NCBI GenBank assembly: GCA_017631855.1
Contig: JAGBSP010000042.1
Span: 1 to 46,575 of the forward strand
Direction of reading: 5' to 3'
DNA length: 46,575 nt
From: Clostridia bacterium
Lineage (GTDB): Bacteria; Bacillota; Clostridia; Oscillospirales; CAG-272
Below the pieces are notes generated by a model. The model saw only the letters and a list, made by a program, of their open reading frames with translations, was not told where the DNA came from and searched no databases. Below, piece after piece: positions 15,594 through 23,831 of this stretch. The position numbers were made by a program, and so were the translations under genes. Position 1 is the stretch's first letter; each line of letters begins with the position of its first letter.

Positions 15594-16364
15594 TTATAAA
15601 AGAGAAACCTTAATTCCCACGACACCGTATTCCTTTTGCTGTTCCTTGGAATAATACAATTCCATATCATAAGGAGATGCCGTAGCAACATTCTCCTCGG
15701 TGTACCCACAATCGAGCAACGGCAATTTCTTGTATAACTCATCAAAGGAATCAAATATAAACAGCTGCTTAACATCGACCAATAATGTCTCCGTCGAATC
15801 TTCGGTGTTGATAAATGTTATCGTATCCCCCACCGAAATCTTCTGCCGTTTTTCATCGTATAACCGAAGCTCGATCGTTTTCTTTCCCTCTTTGATCGTT
15901 TGAAACGGAGAAGGATTTAATTTCATAATGTGATTTCTACGTGTTCTTCTTAAATATTCTTCCATAAGCAACGGCTGAATGAGGGGATATGTCCACTCGG
16001 TCGGCAACTCGTCAAAAAAGCAAACACATTCCATTTCGCTATGTAATTCGCTTTCAAAGGATTGAATGTCAGCAAAAAACAACATCCCGTAGGTTTCTCC
16101 CCCCGTTTGATTCACTCTGTTCTTTCCGATGACAGAATAAACGCAAATGGGTCTCAGATGAAAATCAATCGCTCCCGTTTCTTCTTGGAGCTCTCTTCTA
16201 GCGGTGGCTATAATTTCTTCGTTTTCCTCTCTGTGACCGCCCGGAAATTCATATGTACATCGTTCCTTATGCTTACATAATACCCATTTTCCTTGATGCT
16301 TCGCAATGATCACCGCAAATTTTAAAAGATGGTCATCTACACTTTCATAAAATTTAACTTTCAT
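15594..16364 (-). CDS. Nudix hydrolase fused to an ASCH domain
   Basis: A 256-residue two-domain protein. The N-terminal part has a complete Nudix box at about residues 42-64 (GGHREEN then ARRELQEETG), as in nucleotide-diphosphate hydrolases. The C-terminal part from about residue 147 (MKLNPSPFQTIKEG, KTIELRLYDEKR, ISVGDTITF) is a full ASCH domain, an RNA/nucleotide-binding PUA-like fold usually found as a separate small protein; its first residue is a Met, as if a complete ASCH gene had been joined in frame. The start used is ATG 16364, which overlaps the preceding gene by 11 bp; a TTG four codons earlier is possible. The fusion suggests recognition of a modified nucleoside linked to hydrolysis. 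Confidence 0.85.
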   Translation of the reverse strand: MKVKFYESVDDHLLKFAVIIAKHQGKWVLCKHKERCTYEFPGGHREENEEIIATARRELQEETGAIDFHLRPICVYSVIGKNRVNQTGGETYGMLFFADIQSFESELHSEMECVCFFDELPTEWTYPLIQPLLMEEYLRRTRRNHIMKLNPSPFQTIKEGKKTIELRLYDEKRQKISVGDTITFINTEDSTETLLVDVKQLFIFDSFDELYKKLPLLDCGYTEENVATASPYDMELYYSKEQQKEYGVVGIKVSLL

Positions 16365-16830
16365 ATAAACACCCAATTATTTCGAGTTTGATTTTATTAT
16401 CCAATTCCCATAGCGCAACCTTATTGCTATCGTATTTCAAGCGCTGTTTGGCAGTATCATAATCCACCCATTCAAATTTGCTATGTTCGTTCGAAATACA
16501 AATAACTTCTTTTTCCACTTCCACCGCAAAGCTGTATTCGGGGATCACAAGACATTCTTCTCCCCAAACGGCACGTGCCCTCTTAAAACATTCCGTCGAA
16601 ATACTACACGTTGTTTCCAATGCGGTAAAATACGCATCGGGAGAAATATTTGCTTCTTCCTTCGCTTCTCTTTTGGCAGAAGCCATCGGATTTTCATCTT
16701 CGGTCTCTCCGCCGCCAGCAATAAATTGCCAGCAATCCTCACAATCGGCTCTCTTGAAAATACCGTAAAAAATACCGTCCTCGTTTTTTAAATACGGAAT
16801 TACCAAGACTTGATACTTTGCTCTTGCCAC
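16354..16830 (-). CDS. Nudix hydrolase (dATP pyrophosphohydrolase/NudB-like)
   Basis: The protein is about 158 residues from GTG 16830, which has GGAGG eight bases upstream; a TTG at 16851 is a poorer start. The Nudix box reads GGGETEDE then AKREAKEEANI, with the metal-binding REXXEE core intact and Ala/Asn at less conserved positions. WQFIAGGGE just before it and a HSKFEWVDYDTAKQRL C-terminal segment resemble the dihydroneopterin-triphosphate/dATP pyrophosphohydrolase branch. It is the second gene of the operon, 25 bp after the MazG-like gene and overlapping the Nudix-ASCH gene. Confidence 0.82.
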   Translation of the reverse strand: MARAKYQVLVIPYLKNEDGIFYGIFKRADCEDCWQFIAGGGETEDENPMASAKREAKEEANISPDAYFTALETTCSISTECFKRARAVWGEECLVIPEYSFAVEVEKEVICISNEHSKFEWVDYDTAKQRLKYDSNKVALWELDNKIKLEIIGCLYES

Positions 16831-16855
16831 TGCCGTTGCCTCCAAATTCAATATA

Positions 16856-17158
16856 TTATCTATCTGAAATACGCTTCATAACACCGTCAACATTCTTGTA
16901 TTCACGGTCTTGATTGATTTTCATTTTGTTTTCAATTTCTGTCGTCAAATCTATCCCTAACATTTCCGACAATCCCATTAAATAAATTGCGACATCAGCG
17001 AGTTCTTCCCCGACATCACCTTTCTGTTTGCGCCAAGCGTCATACGCTTTCGCAACTTCTCCGTATAGCAAACAAAATTCTTTGCTGATATCCGTGATAT
17101 TAAAACCCTTTTCGACTTTGTTTTTATATACAGCCTTTTGAGCTTCTCTTAAATCCAT
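16856..17158 (-). CDS. MazG-like NTP pyrophosphohydrolase
   Basis: From ATG 17158 the protein has 100 residues; GGAGGG sits a few bases upstream and the promoter's transcription start falls at about 17186, which rules out the longer frame starting at 17194. Helices contain KEFCLLYGEVAKAYDAW and DVGEELADVAIYLMGLSEMLG, giving the ExxxE and ExxD ligands of the all-alpha NTP-PPase fold. First gene of the four-gene operon. It differs clearly from the MazG-like protein at 15240-15566, so the two are not a recent duplication. Confidence 0.82.
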   Translation of the reverse strand: MDLREAQKAVYKNKVEKGFNITDISKEFCLLYGEVAKAYDAWRKQKGDVGEELADVAIYLMGLSEMLGIDLTTEIENKMKINQDREYKNVDGVMKRISDR

Positions 17159-17192
17159 AGTTCCCTCCAATTTCAATCGAATTGTTATTTTC

Positions 17193-17221
17193 ATTATACC
17201 ATAAAAAATCTTTCAACGCAA
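17193..17221 (-). promoter_or_regulatory. Promoter of the nucleotide house-cleaning operon
   Basis: Leftward TTGCGT (17216-17221), 17-bp spacer, TATAAT (17193-17198). The -35 box is weak, the -10 box is perfect. Confidence 0.55.
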
Positions 17222-17266
17222 CCCTACCATTGGTTGATCTTTTCTTTTTTCGCTATCTTTTTATGA

Positions 17267-17295
17267 TTGACTTTTCTCTTCTCCTATGTTAAAAT
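17267..17295 (+). promoter_or_regulatory. Promoter of the flavin reductase/FGGY kinase pair
   Basis: TTGACT (17267-17272), 17-bp spacer, TAAAAT (17290-17295), giving a leader of about 25 bases. Confidence 0.68.
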
Positions 17296-17314
17296 AATAG
17301 AAGAATAAATAAAA

Positions 17315-17327
17315 AGGAGAATCTCCT
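17315..17327 (+). promoter_or_regulatory. Ribosome binding site inside a perfect palindrome
   Basis: AGGAG-AAT-CTCCT ends at the base before ATG 17328. The Shine-Dalgarno sequence could pair with the CTCCT next to the start codon, lowering initiation or acting as a binding site. Confidence 0.5.
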
Positions 17328-17951
17328 ATGAAGGTACTGATCATCAACGGAAGCCCGAGAGCGAACGGAAACACCGCCACCGCGCTCGGTCAAATGACGA
17401 ATATTTTTGAAAAGCACGGCGTCGAATATGAGGTCGTACAGATCGGAACGATGCAAATCCGCGGCTGTCAGAGCTGTGGCTATTGCTATAAAAACGGAAA
17501 ATGCGCCTTTGACGACGTGGTCAATGAGCTTGCCGAAAAGCTCCGCGATGCCGACGGCTTCGTGATTGCAAGCCCCGTCTATTTTGCAGGTCCGAACGGC
17601 ACGCTCGTCGCTTGCCTTGACCGCCTCTGCTATAGCGCGCGCTTTGACAAGACGATGAAGGTTGGAGCGGCGATTGCGGTGGCAAGACGCGGCGGTACGA
17701 CGGCAACGCTCGACGTGCTCAATAAATATCTCACCTACGGCGGCTTCGCCGTGGCAACTAGCCAATACTGGAACCTCGCGCACGGCAAACGTCCGGGCGA
17801 AGCAATCGAGGACGAGGAAGGTATGCAGACCATGCGCACCCTCGCCGAAAATATGGTATTCCTGATGAAGAGCATCGCGCTCGGCAAGGAAGCCTACGGT
17901 CTTCCCGAAAAGGAAGCCCGTATCGGCACCGACTTTATCAGAAAAGCCTAA
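17328..17951 (+). CDS. NADPH-dependent FMN reductase/flavodoxin-like oxidoreductase
   Basis: The 207-residue protein has the FMN phosphate loop INGSPRANGNTATAL at residues 6-20, the cysteine motif CQSCGYCYKNGKC (about 47-59) and the flavin-contacting SPVYFAGPNGTL segment. The cysteines are placed as in iron-sulfur flavoproteins and related oxidoreductases, which move electrons between NAD(P)H, FMN and small acceptors. Whether it binds an iron-sulfur cluster is not shown. It is 12 bp upstream of the FGGY kinase in one operon. A physiological link between the two is unknown. Confidence 0.85.
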   Translation: MKVLIINGSPRANGNTATALGQMTNIFEKHGVEYEVVQIGTMQIRGCQSCGYCYKNGKCAFDDVVNELAEKLRDADGFVIASPVYFAGPNGTLVACLDRLCYSARFDKTMKVGAAIAVARRGGTTATLDVLNKYLTYGGFAVATSQYWNLAHGKRPGEAIEDEEGMQTMRTLAENMVFLMKSIALGKEAYGLPEKEARIGTDFIRKA

Positions 17952-17963
17952 GGAGAAATCGAA

Positions 17964-19367
17964 GTGAAATATTTACTTGGAATGGACATCGGAACGACCT
18001 CGCTCAAGGCGGTCGTCTTCGATGAGAACGCGAACCCCGTCAAATCGACGGTGCGCGACTATACGCTTGAGGTCAAGGGCGATCGCGTAGAATTTAATGC
18101 CGAGGGCTATTGGGAAATGGCACTGAGTGCGCTCAATGAGCTCCGCGCAGAATACGACATTTATGCGATGAGCATTGACACGCAGTGCGAAACGCTCATC
18201 GTCACCGACGAGAACGGAACGCCCCTCGACAAGGCAATCGTTTGGCTCGACAACAGAGCCACGGCAGAGGCCGACAAGATCCGAGAGCACTTTGGCGAGA
18301 AGCGCGTCTACGAGGCCACAGGACAGCCCGAGGTCAACGCCACCTGGCCCGCCTCGAAGCTGCTTTGGCTCAAGGACAACAAGCCCGAGGTGTTCACGAA
18401 AATCAAAAAAATCTTCCTGCTTGAGGATTATCTGCTCTACCGCCTCACGGGACGCTTCATTACCGAAATGACGCTCCAATCCTCCACCATTTACTTTGAC
18501 GTAGTAAACAAAGAATGGTGGGGCGAGATGCTCGATTTTATCGGTGTCCGCAAGGATCAGCTCCCCGAGGCGCTGGCAAGCGGTGTGCTCGTTGGCGAAT
18601 ACGAGGGCATCAAGATCGTCACGGGCGCGATGGATCAGGTCGCGGGTGCGATCGGCGCGGGCATCGTTCGTCAGGGGATCATCAGCGAGATGACGGGCAC
18701 GACGATGGTTGTCTTTGCCCCCACCGACAAAATGCCCGAATACAGACCCGAGAGCAAAATCCCCTGCCACCTCAATTTTGACGGAAACTACGCGTTACTT
18801 ATGTGGACTCCCACGGCGGGAATTGCGCTCAAATGGTTCAAAAATCAGTTCTGCGAGCAATTCAGCTTCCGTGAGCTCGACGAGCTGGCAAAGAAGGTTC
18901 CCGCAGGCTCGGACGGCTTGACCTTCCTTCCCTACCTCTGTGGCGCGACGATGCCGAGATACAATCCCGACGCAAGAGGCGTTTTCTGGGGCCTTACGAT
19001 GGAGCACACAAGAGGTCACGCGGTGCGTAGTATTCTTGAAGCCGTATCGTGTATGCTCAAGAGCAATCTTGATTACATCGGTGCTGAGTGCGATGAAGTC
19101 CGCACGATGGGCGGCGGCGCACAGAGCCCGCTGTGGTGTCAGATCAAAGCCGATATGACGGGCAAAACCTTCGTTACGCTGAAGAACGACGAAACCGCCT
19201 GCCTTGGCTCTGCGATCCTCGCTGGCGTGGCAACGGGCGTCTTTGAGAGCGTCGAAGCGGCGTGCAAGATCGCCGTCGAGCCCAAAAAGACCTACACTCC
19301 CTCGGGCGACGATTACACCGAATGTTACCGCCGCTACCTCGAGATCGACGAAAAAATGTTTTCATAA
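17964..19367 (+). CDS. FGGY family carbohydrate kinase (xylulokinase-like)
   Basis: The 467-residue protein starts at GTG with AAGGAG upstream. It has the actin-like ATPase signature GMDIGTTSLKAVVFD, SIDTQCETLIV, a substrate loop with WLDNRA, ATGAMDQVAGAIGAG-like helix residues, EMTGTTMVVFAP and the C-terminal adenosine motif GGGAQSPLWCQIKADMTGKTF. Length and motifs fit xylulokinase and related FGGY sugar kinases, which phosphorylate pentuloses, polyols or glycerol. The residue pattern does not decide the sugar. No transporter or isomerase is adjacent. It ends in a terminator that overlaps its stop codon. Confidence 0.88.
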   Translation: MKYLLGMDIGTTSLKAVVFDENANPVKSTVRDYTLEVKGDRVEFNAEGYWEMALSALNELRAEYDIYAMSIDTQCETLIVTDENGTPLDKAIVWLDNRATAEADKIREHFGEKRVYEATGQPEVNATWPASKLLWLKDNKPEVFTKIKKIFLLEDYLLYRLTGRFITEMTLQSSTIYFDVVNKEWWGEMLDFIGVRKDQLPEALASGVLVGEYEGIKIVTGAMDQVAGAIGAGIVRQGIISEMTGTTMVVFAPTDKMPEYRPESKIPCHLNFDGNYALLMWTPTAGIALKWFKNQFCEQFSFRELDELAKKVPAGSDGLTFLPYLCGATMPRYNPDARGVFWGLTMEHTRGHAVRSILEAVSCMLKSNLDYIGAECDEVRTMGGGAQSPLWCQIKADMTGKTFVTLKNDETACLGSAILAGVATGVFESVEAACKIAVEPKKTYTPSGDDYTECYRRYLEIDEKMFS

Positions 19368-19404
19368 AAAGAAAAGGACGAGATTTTCTCGTCCTTTTCT
19401 TTTT
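19366..19404. terminator. Bidirectional terminator between FGGY kinase and YitT genes
   Basis: An 18-bp perfect stem with a 3-base loop fills the whole space between the two convergent stop codons, with A and T runs on both sides. Confidence 0.92.
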
Positions 19405-20265
19405 TCACCGATCGACCACGCTCCGAAACACGACCGTATCGGGATACTCGCGCAGAAGCGTTTCGACGTTCGGCGCAGCTTTTTTGGACACGACACAGAT
19501 CACCATTTTTCGGTCAGTTCCCGAATAGGCACCATGCGCGTCTACAATCGTCGCAGGCAGATGCAGGCGGTCGGCAATTCCCTGTCGCAAGCTCTCACCG
19601 TCGGCGGTAATGATCTCAAACCGCACCGCTTCACGCCACGCATCGCGCAGATGATTTGAAGTATAACTCGTCACGAAGAAATACAGAATACTGCAAATCA
19701 CGGGTTCCATCGTCATTCCGTACACAAAATACGAAATGATCGCCACACCGAAATTGATTCCGAAAATAATATTCATCATTCTCAGATACGGCTTTTTCCG
19801 CTTAATCAGCGCCGCGATCACGTCAATGCCGCCGCTCGACGCGTGAAGTTTGAGTGTAAAGGCGTAGAGAAGTCCGCGAATCACGCCCGCCACGAGAGGT
19901 GCGAGCACAATACTCGTACCGCTTTCGGTATAAAAATAAAATGCCGATAGATCTACGTAGCGCAAAAGCACCGTCACCACCGAAAATACGATGACAAAGA
20001 CGGTCGTCTTAACGAAAAACTCTCTCTTGAGAAAAATATACGCCAGAATCAGTAGCGGAATATTAACAAGCAACGATAAATATCCCATACTGATCCCCAA
20101 AATGTCCTGCACCATCGTGCAAAGTCCGTCAAGACCCGCAGGCGCGAAACGGTTCGGAAATACGAAAATCGCATAGTTAAGTGCCATCACGACCGCAATC
20201 AACGCAAGTGCCAGAAGATGCCCGATCTTATGTTTTTTCAAAAAATCAAATGTTTTGCTCATCAT
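19405..20265 (-). CDS. YitT family membrane protein (DUF161 plus DUF2179)
   Basis: From ATG 20265 (AGGAG 7 bases upstream) the protein has 286 residues. Five or so hydrophobic helices occupy the first 190 residues, with NRFAPAGLDGLCTMVQ and LHASSGGIDVIAALIKR typical of the YitT family. The last 90 residues (RFEIITADGESLRQGI, VVDR end) form the soluble DUF2179 domain. Function is unknown; transport of a small solute is often suggested. It is divergent from the LysR operon, with the two promoters interlocked, so the LysR regulator may also control it. Confidence 0.9.
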   Translation of the reverse strand: MMSKTFDFLKKHKIGHLLALALIAVVMALNYAIFVFPNRFAPAGLDGLCTMVQDILGISMGYLSLLVNIPLLILAYIFLKREFFVKTTVFVIVFSVVTVLLRYVDLSAFYFYTESGTSIVLAPLVAGVIRGLLYAFTLKLHASSGGIDVIAALIKRKKPYLRMMNIIFGINFGVAIISYFVYGMTMEPVICSILYFFVTSYTSNHLRDAWREAVRFEIITADGESLRQGIADRLHLPATIVDAHGAYSGTDRKMVICVVSKKAAPNVETLLREYPDTVVFRSVVDR

Positions 20266-20285
20266 AAAAAATCTCCTATTGGTGC

Positions 20286-20314
20286 TTGACATTATCATAA
20301 CACAATGGTATAAT
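20286..20314 (+). promoter_or_regulatory. Promoter of the LysR-peptidase-CapA operon
   Basis: TTGACA (20286-20291), 17-bp spacer, TATAAT (20309-20314). It overlaps the leftward YitT promoter almost completely. Confidence 0.78.
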
Positions 20315-20322
20315 ATAGTCAA
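20294..20322 (-). promoter_or_regulatory. Promoter of the YitT gene, interlocked with the LysR promoter
   Basis: Leftward TTGACT (20317-20322), 17-bp spacer, TATGAT (20294-20299). Each promoter's -10 box lies in the other's spacer, so polymerase can occupy only one at a time. Confidence 0.65.
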
Positions 20323-20368
20323 ATTCTTTTATTTCATAAAATCAATAGCAAAAATCTATAGGAGAAGT

Positions 20369-21349
20369 ATGTTTCATAAATACGACTACGTGCTCGCCGT
20401 CTACGAAGAAAAAAGCTTTACCAAGGCGGCTGCGAAGCTCTTTATCTCTCAACCGACACTGAGTGTCGCCATCAAAAATATCGAGGCTCAGCTTGGCGCC
20501 CCCCTTTTTGAACGTACGGGCTCACAGATCGTCCCCACCGACGTAGGTCGGGAGTATCTCGCCGCCGCCCAACGCATTCAACAGATCGAGCGCGAATTTT
20601 CGCACAAGCTCGGCGATATTTACGGGCTCGAAACCGGCTCGCTGACGGTGGGCGGAAGCAACTACCTTTCCTGCTACGTGCTGCCGAAGATCATCACGCG
20701 CTTTTCTGCCGATCACCCGAAGATTGCCGTCACTCCCGTGGAGGGAACCTCTCTGACGCTTGCCAAGATGATCGAAAACGAGGAACTGGACCTTGTGGTG
20801 GACAGCTTTGAGGGAGTGGCAGAGCAATACGAATGCACGCCTCTCCTCTCCGAACGCGTGCTTCTCTGCGTTCCCGCGGAAGCCCCGATCAACAAGGGAC
20901 TGGAGAAGTTTTGCATTCTCCCCGAGCAAATTCAGAACGGAAGCATAAATCTTGACGAAGTACCCTCTCTTTCGATCACTCACTTCGCCAAAGAAAATTT
21001 CATTCTTCTCAAAAGCGGACACAATATGCATCACCGCGCCATGCGCGCCTTTGAGCGGGCGGGAATCACGCCAAACGTGCTCTTCTTCGTCGATCAGCTC
21101 AATATTTCCTACGCGATTTGCGAATCGGGTATGGGACCTTGCTTCGTGACCGACACCTTTATTCACTACTCCCGTCCTCACGAAAACGTCCGTTTGTATA
21201 AGATCAGCGAGGAGCCCAATCGACGCACGCTTTACATCGCGTACAAGAAAAATCGGTACTGCTCGATCGCGATGCGAGAATTTATTCGAACCGCGCAAAA
21301 TATTGTAGGACAAGAAAATAACCTTCCCCAAAAGGAGATTTTATTATGA
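20369..21349 (+). CDS. LysR family transcriptional regulator
   Basis: From ATG 20369 (GGAGA upstream) the protein has 326 residues. The winged helix-turn-helix lies at residues 1-60 (SFTKAAAKLFISQPTLSVAIKNIEAQLGAPLFER), followed by a linker helix and the two-lobed effector domain (GSNYLSCYVLPKIITRF, ELDLVVDSF, GMGPCFVTDTF). Ligand is unknown. It is the first gene of an operon with an M20 peptidase (4-bp ATGA overlap) and CapA, rather than being divergent from them as many LysR genes are, so it likely responds to a peptide or amino-acid-like compound handled by these products. Confidence 0.9.
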   Translation: MFHKYDYVLAVYEEKSFTKAAAKLFISQPTLSVAIKNIEAQLGAPLFERTGSQIVPTDVGREYLAAAQRIQQIEREFSHKLGDIYGLETGSLTVGGSNYLSCYVLPKIITRFSADHPKIAVTPVEGTSLTLAKMIENEELDLVVDSFEGVAEQYECTPLLSERVLLCVPAEAPINKGLEKFCILPEQIQNGSINLDEVPSLSITHFAKENFILLKSGHNMHHRAMRAFERAGITPNVLFFVDQLNISYAICESGMGPCFVTDTFIHYSRPHENVRLYKISEEPNRRTLYIAYKKNRYCSIAMREFIRTAQNIVGQENNLPQKEILL

Positions 21350-22488
21350 AACAAAGCATTCAGGCTTACGTTGCGGAGCATATCGACGAGCTTTTTGATC
21401 TCTTAAAAGATCTCTGCTCGATCCCTGCCCCTTCGCATCACGAAGAAAAGCGCGCCGAATTTTGCCGTGCGTGGCTCGAAGCGGCGGGCGCCCGTAGCGT
21501 CTATATCGACGACGCAAAGAACGTTGTCTTCCCCTACGGGTGCGAAAACAGCAACGAGATCTCGGTCTTCTTCGCTCACACCGACACCGTTTTCCCTGAC
21601 ACCGAACCGATGCCCCTTGTGGATGACGGAGAAAATCTCCGCTGTCCCGGTATCTGTGACGATACAGCAAATCTCGCCGTATTACTTATGACGGCAAAAT
21701 TTCTGCTCGAGCAAAAAATCATACCGCCGCACGGCATTCTCTTCGTCTGCAATTCCTGCGAGGAAGGTCTTGGCAACCTCAAAGGAGCACGCCAAATTTT
21801 CGCGGATTATGCGGGACGCGTAAAACAGTTCGTCACCTTTGACGGACATTTTCAGGATCTCGCTGACCGTTGTGTCGGATCGCACCGCTACGAGGTCGAA
21901 CTCCGCACCGAGGGCGGTCACTCCTACGAGGATTTCGGCAACTGTAACGCCATTGCCGAGCTGTCCCGCCTCATCACCGAAATCTATGCCATCGACGTTC
22001 CCACCGTCGGCAACAGCAAAACGACCTACAACGTCGGCATCATCGAGGGCGGAACGTCGGTCAACACGATCGCTCAAAGTGCGAAAATGCTTTGCGAATA
22101 CCGTTCGGACAACGAAGACTGTCTTGCCGTAATGCAACAGAATTTTGAAACGATCTTCGCAAATGCCAAAGCTCGCGGCCTCGATGTCACGGTCAAGAAG
22201 ATCGGTGACCGCCCGTGTATGGGCAAGGTCGATCTCGAAAAAATCGACCAAATGGCATCAATTGCCACCGAAATTATTACGCGTAATATGGGAATTTCGG
22301 TCGGACGCGTTCCGATGTCCACCGACGCAAATATTCCCCTCTCTCTCGGCATTCCCTCGATCTGCCTTGGTGTCTGTGAGGGCGGCGGAATGCACACTCG
22401 CGAGGAATGGCTCGTCAAAAAATCTTATCATCTTGGGCTCTTGGTTGGCATTGAAACCGTGATTGCCCTGACAAAGGAGAACAACTAA
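21346..22488 (+). CDS. M20 family metallopeptidase
   Basis: The 380-residue protein has M20 landmarks: FFAHTDTVFPD (first His and catalytic Asp), CPGICDDTANLAVLL (bridging Asp), CNSCEEGLGNLKGARQIF (catalytic Glu-Glu), the dimerisation segment with RTEGGHSYEDFGNCNAI, and a C-terminal GGGMHTREEWL with the last metal-binding His. Enzymes of this kind remove amino acids from small peptides or hydrolyse acylated amino acids in the cytoplasm. It is translationally coupled to the LysR gene and lies one base before CapA. The acidic-polymer connection of CapA raises glutamyl peptides as one possible substrate; this is a guess. Confidence 0.9.
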   Translation: MKQSIQAYVAEHIDELFDLLKDLCSIPAPSHHEEKRAEFCRAWLEAAGARSVYIDDAKNVVFPYGCENSNEISVFFAHTDTVFPDTEPMPLVDDGENLRCPGICDDTANLAVLLMTAKFLLEQKIIPPHGILFVCNSCEEGLGNLKGARQIFADYAGRVKQFVTFDGHFQDLADRCVGSHRYEVELRTEGGHSYEDFGNCNAIAELSRLITEIYAIDVPTVGNSKTTYNVGIIEGGTSVNTIAQSAKMLCEYRSDNEDCLAVMQQNFETIFANAKARGLDVTVKKIGDRPCMGKVDLEKIDQMASIATEIITRNMGISVGRVPMSTDANIPLSLGIPSICLGVCEGGGMHTREEWLVKKSYHLGLLVGIETVIALTKENN

Positions 22489-22489
22489 T

Positions 22490-23782
22490 ATGAAAATTAC
22501 CGCAGCAGGAGATATGATTATCGGCAGAAGAATCCCCGCCGACTTTGAGGGCTACGCAGAGCTCGCCCCCATCATCGAGCAGGGCGACGCGCGCTTCTTC
22601 AATCTGGAAACAACCCTCCATCACGAGGGCGAATGCTTTGCCTCCGAAACGAGTGGAGGCACCTATCTTCGCACCAATCCCGAGGTTCTTGAGGATATTA
22701 AAAAATTCGGCTTCAATATGACCTCGTTCAACAACAACCACGTCGCCGACTACGGCTTTGACGGAATGCTCCGCACGCTCGACGCAGTTGAGGCAAGCGG
22801 ACTTGTGCACGCTGGCGTCGGCAGAAATCTCGCCGAAGCATCCGCGCCCCGCTATCTTGATACTGCGAAGGGTCGCGTGGCAATGATCAGTGTCAACTCG
22901 ACGATTTACGGCGAAATGCTGGCAGGTGAGCAAACCGCGCGCATCAAAGGTCGCCCCGGCATCAATCCCTTGCGTGTCGTAGAACATATGGAGTTGGATC
23001 CCACCGATTTTGCAACGATCAAGCAGATCATCGATAAAACGGGCATCAATATTCAGCATAACATTGAAAAGAACGAGGGCTATCACGGCGGTACGGCAAA
23101 CAAAAACGAGCGATTCGGAAAAATGACGCTCGTTCCCGCAAACGAAACAAAATTCGTTCAAAAGGCAAACAAAGCAGACCTTGACCGTGTTAAAAAAGCG
23201 ATCTATGAGGCAAAACTCCAAGCCGACTATATCTTCGTCTCGCTCCACGCGCACGAAATGGGTGGAACCGAAAAGGAAGAGCCCGCCGAATTTCTCAAGG
23301 ACTTCGCACATTTCTGCATCGACAACGGTGCAAACGCCGTCGTCGGTCACGGACCTCATCTGCTCCGCCCGATTGAAATTTACAACGGTTGCCCCATCTT
23401 CTATTCGCTGGGCGACTTCGCCATTGAGCTCTATAACGTCGAATTCGCACCGCAAGAAATGTACGATCAGTACGGAATGACAGGCAAGGAAACCGTACAC
23501 GAACTCCTCAAAAAACGCTCCAACGATTTCTCGATCGGTCTTATGACCGACCACAGAATGTTTGAGGCGATCATTCCTCTCTGGGAAACCGACGAAGAAG
23601 GCAAGCTGACGAGCCTGACGATCTACCCCATCCTCGCTCCAATGACGGGCAAGAAAAGCGAGATCGGACTCCCCCGCCTTGCCAAGGACGCAAGCTTCCT
23701 TTGCGGCTTTCTCCGCCGCTGCGAAGCCTACGGAACCAAGTTTGTTCCGAGCACCGACGGCTCTTACCGCTGTATTTTATAA
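22490..23782 (+). CDS. CapA family protein (PGA_cap metallophosphatase-like)
   Basis: The 430-residue protein shows the CapA/PgsA calcineurin-like motif series: AAGDMIIGRR, FFNLETTL, NNNHVADYGFDG, VSLHAHEMGG, VVGHGPHLLRPIE and FYSLGDFAIE. In capsule systems CapA is needed for poly-gamma-glutamate export, but many family members lack that context. No N-terminal membrane anchor is present here, in contrast to Bacillus PgsA, so it should be cytoplasmic and may be a phosphoesterase or hydrolase acting with the M20 peptidase. Ribosome binding site AAAGGAG; last gene of the operon. Confidence 0.88.
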   Translation: MKITAAGDMIIGRRIPADFEGYAELAPIIEQGDARFFNLETTLHHEGECFASETSGGTYLRTNPEVLEDIKKFGFNMTSFNNNHVADYGFDGMLRTLDAVEASGLVHAGVGRNLAEASAPRYLDTAKGRVAMISVNSTIYGEMLAGEQTARIKGRPGINPLRVVEHMELDPTDFATIKQIIDKTGINIQHNIEKNEGYHGGTANKNERFGKMTLVPANETKFVQKANKADLDRVKKAIYEAKLQADYIFVSLHAHEMGGTEKEEPAEFLKDFAHFCIDNGANAVVGHGPHLLRPIEIYNGCPIFYSLGDFAIELYNVEFAPQEMYDQYGMTGKETVHELLKKRSNDFSIGLMTDHRMFEAIIPLWETDEEGKLTSLTIYPILAPMTGKKSEIGLPRLAKDASFLCGFLRRCEAYGTKFVPSTDGSYRCIL

Positions 23783-23784
23783 CG

Positions 23785-23819
23785 AAAGAAGACCGCACAC
23801 AAAGTGTGCGGTCTTCTTT
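23785..23819. terminator. Bidirectional terminator after CapA
   Basis: A 16-bp perfect stem AAAGAAGACCGCACAC with a 3-base loop, between convergent genes. Confidence 0.9.
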
Positions 23820-23831
23820 GATTCGATTTTA

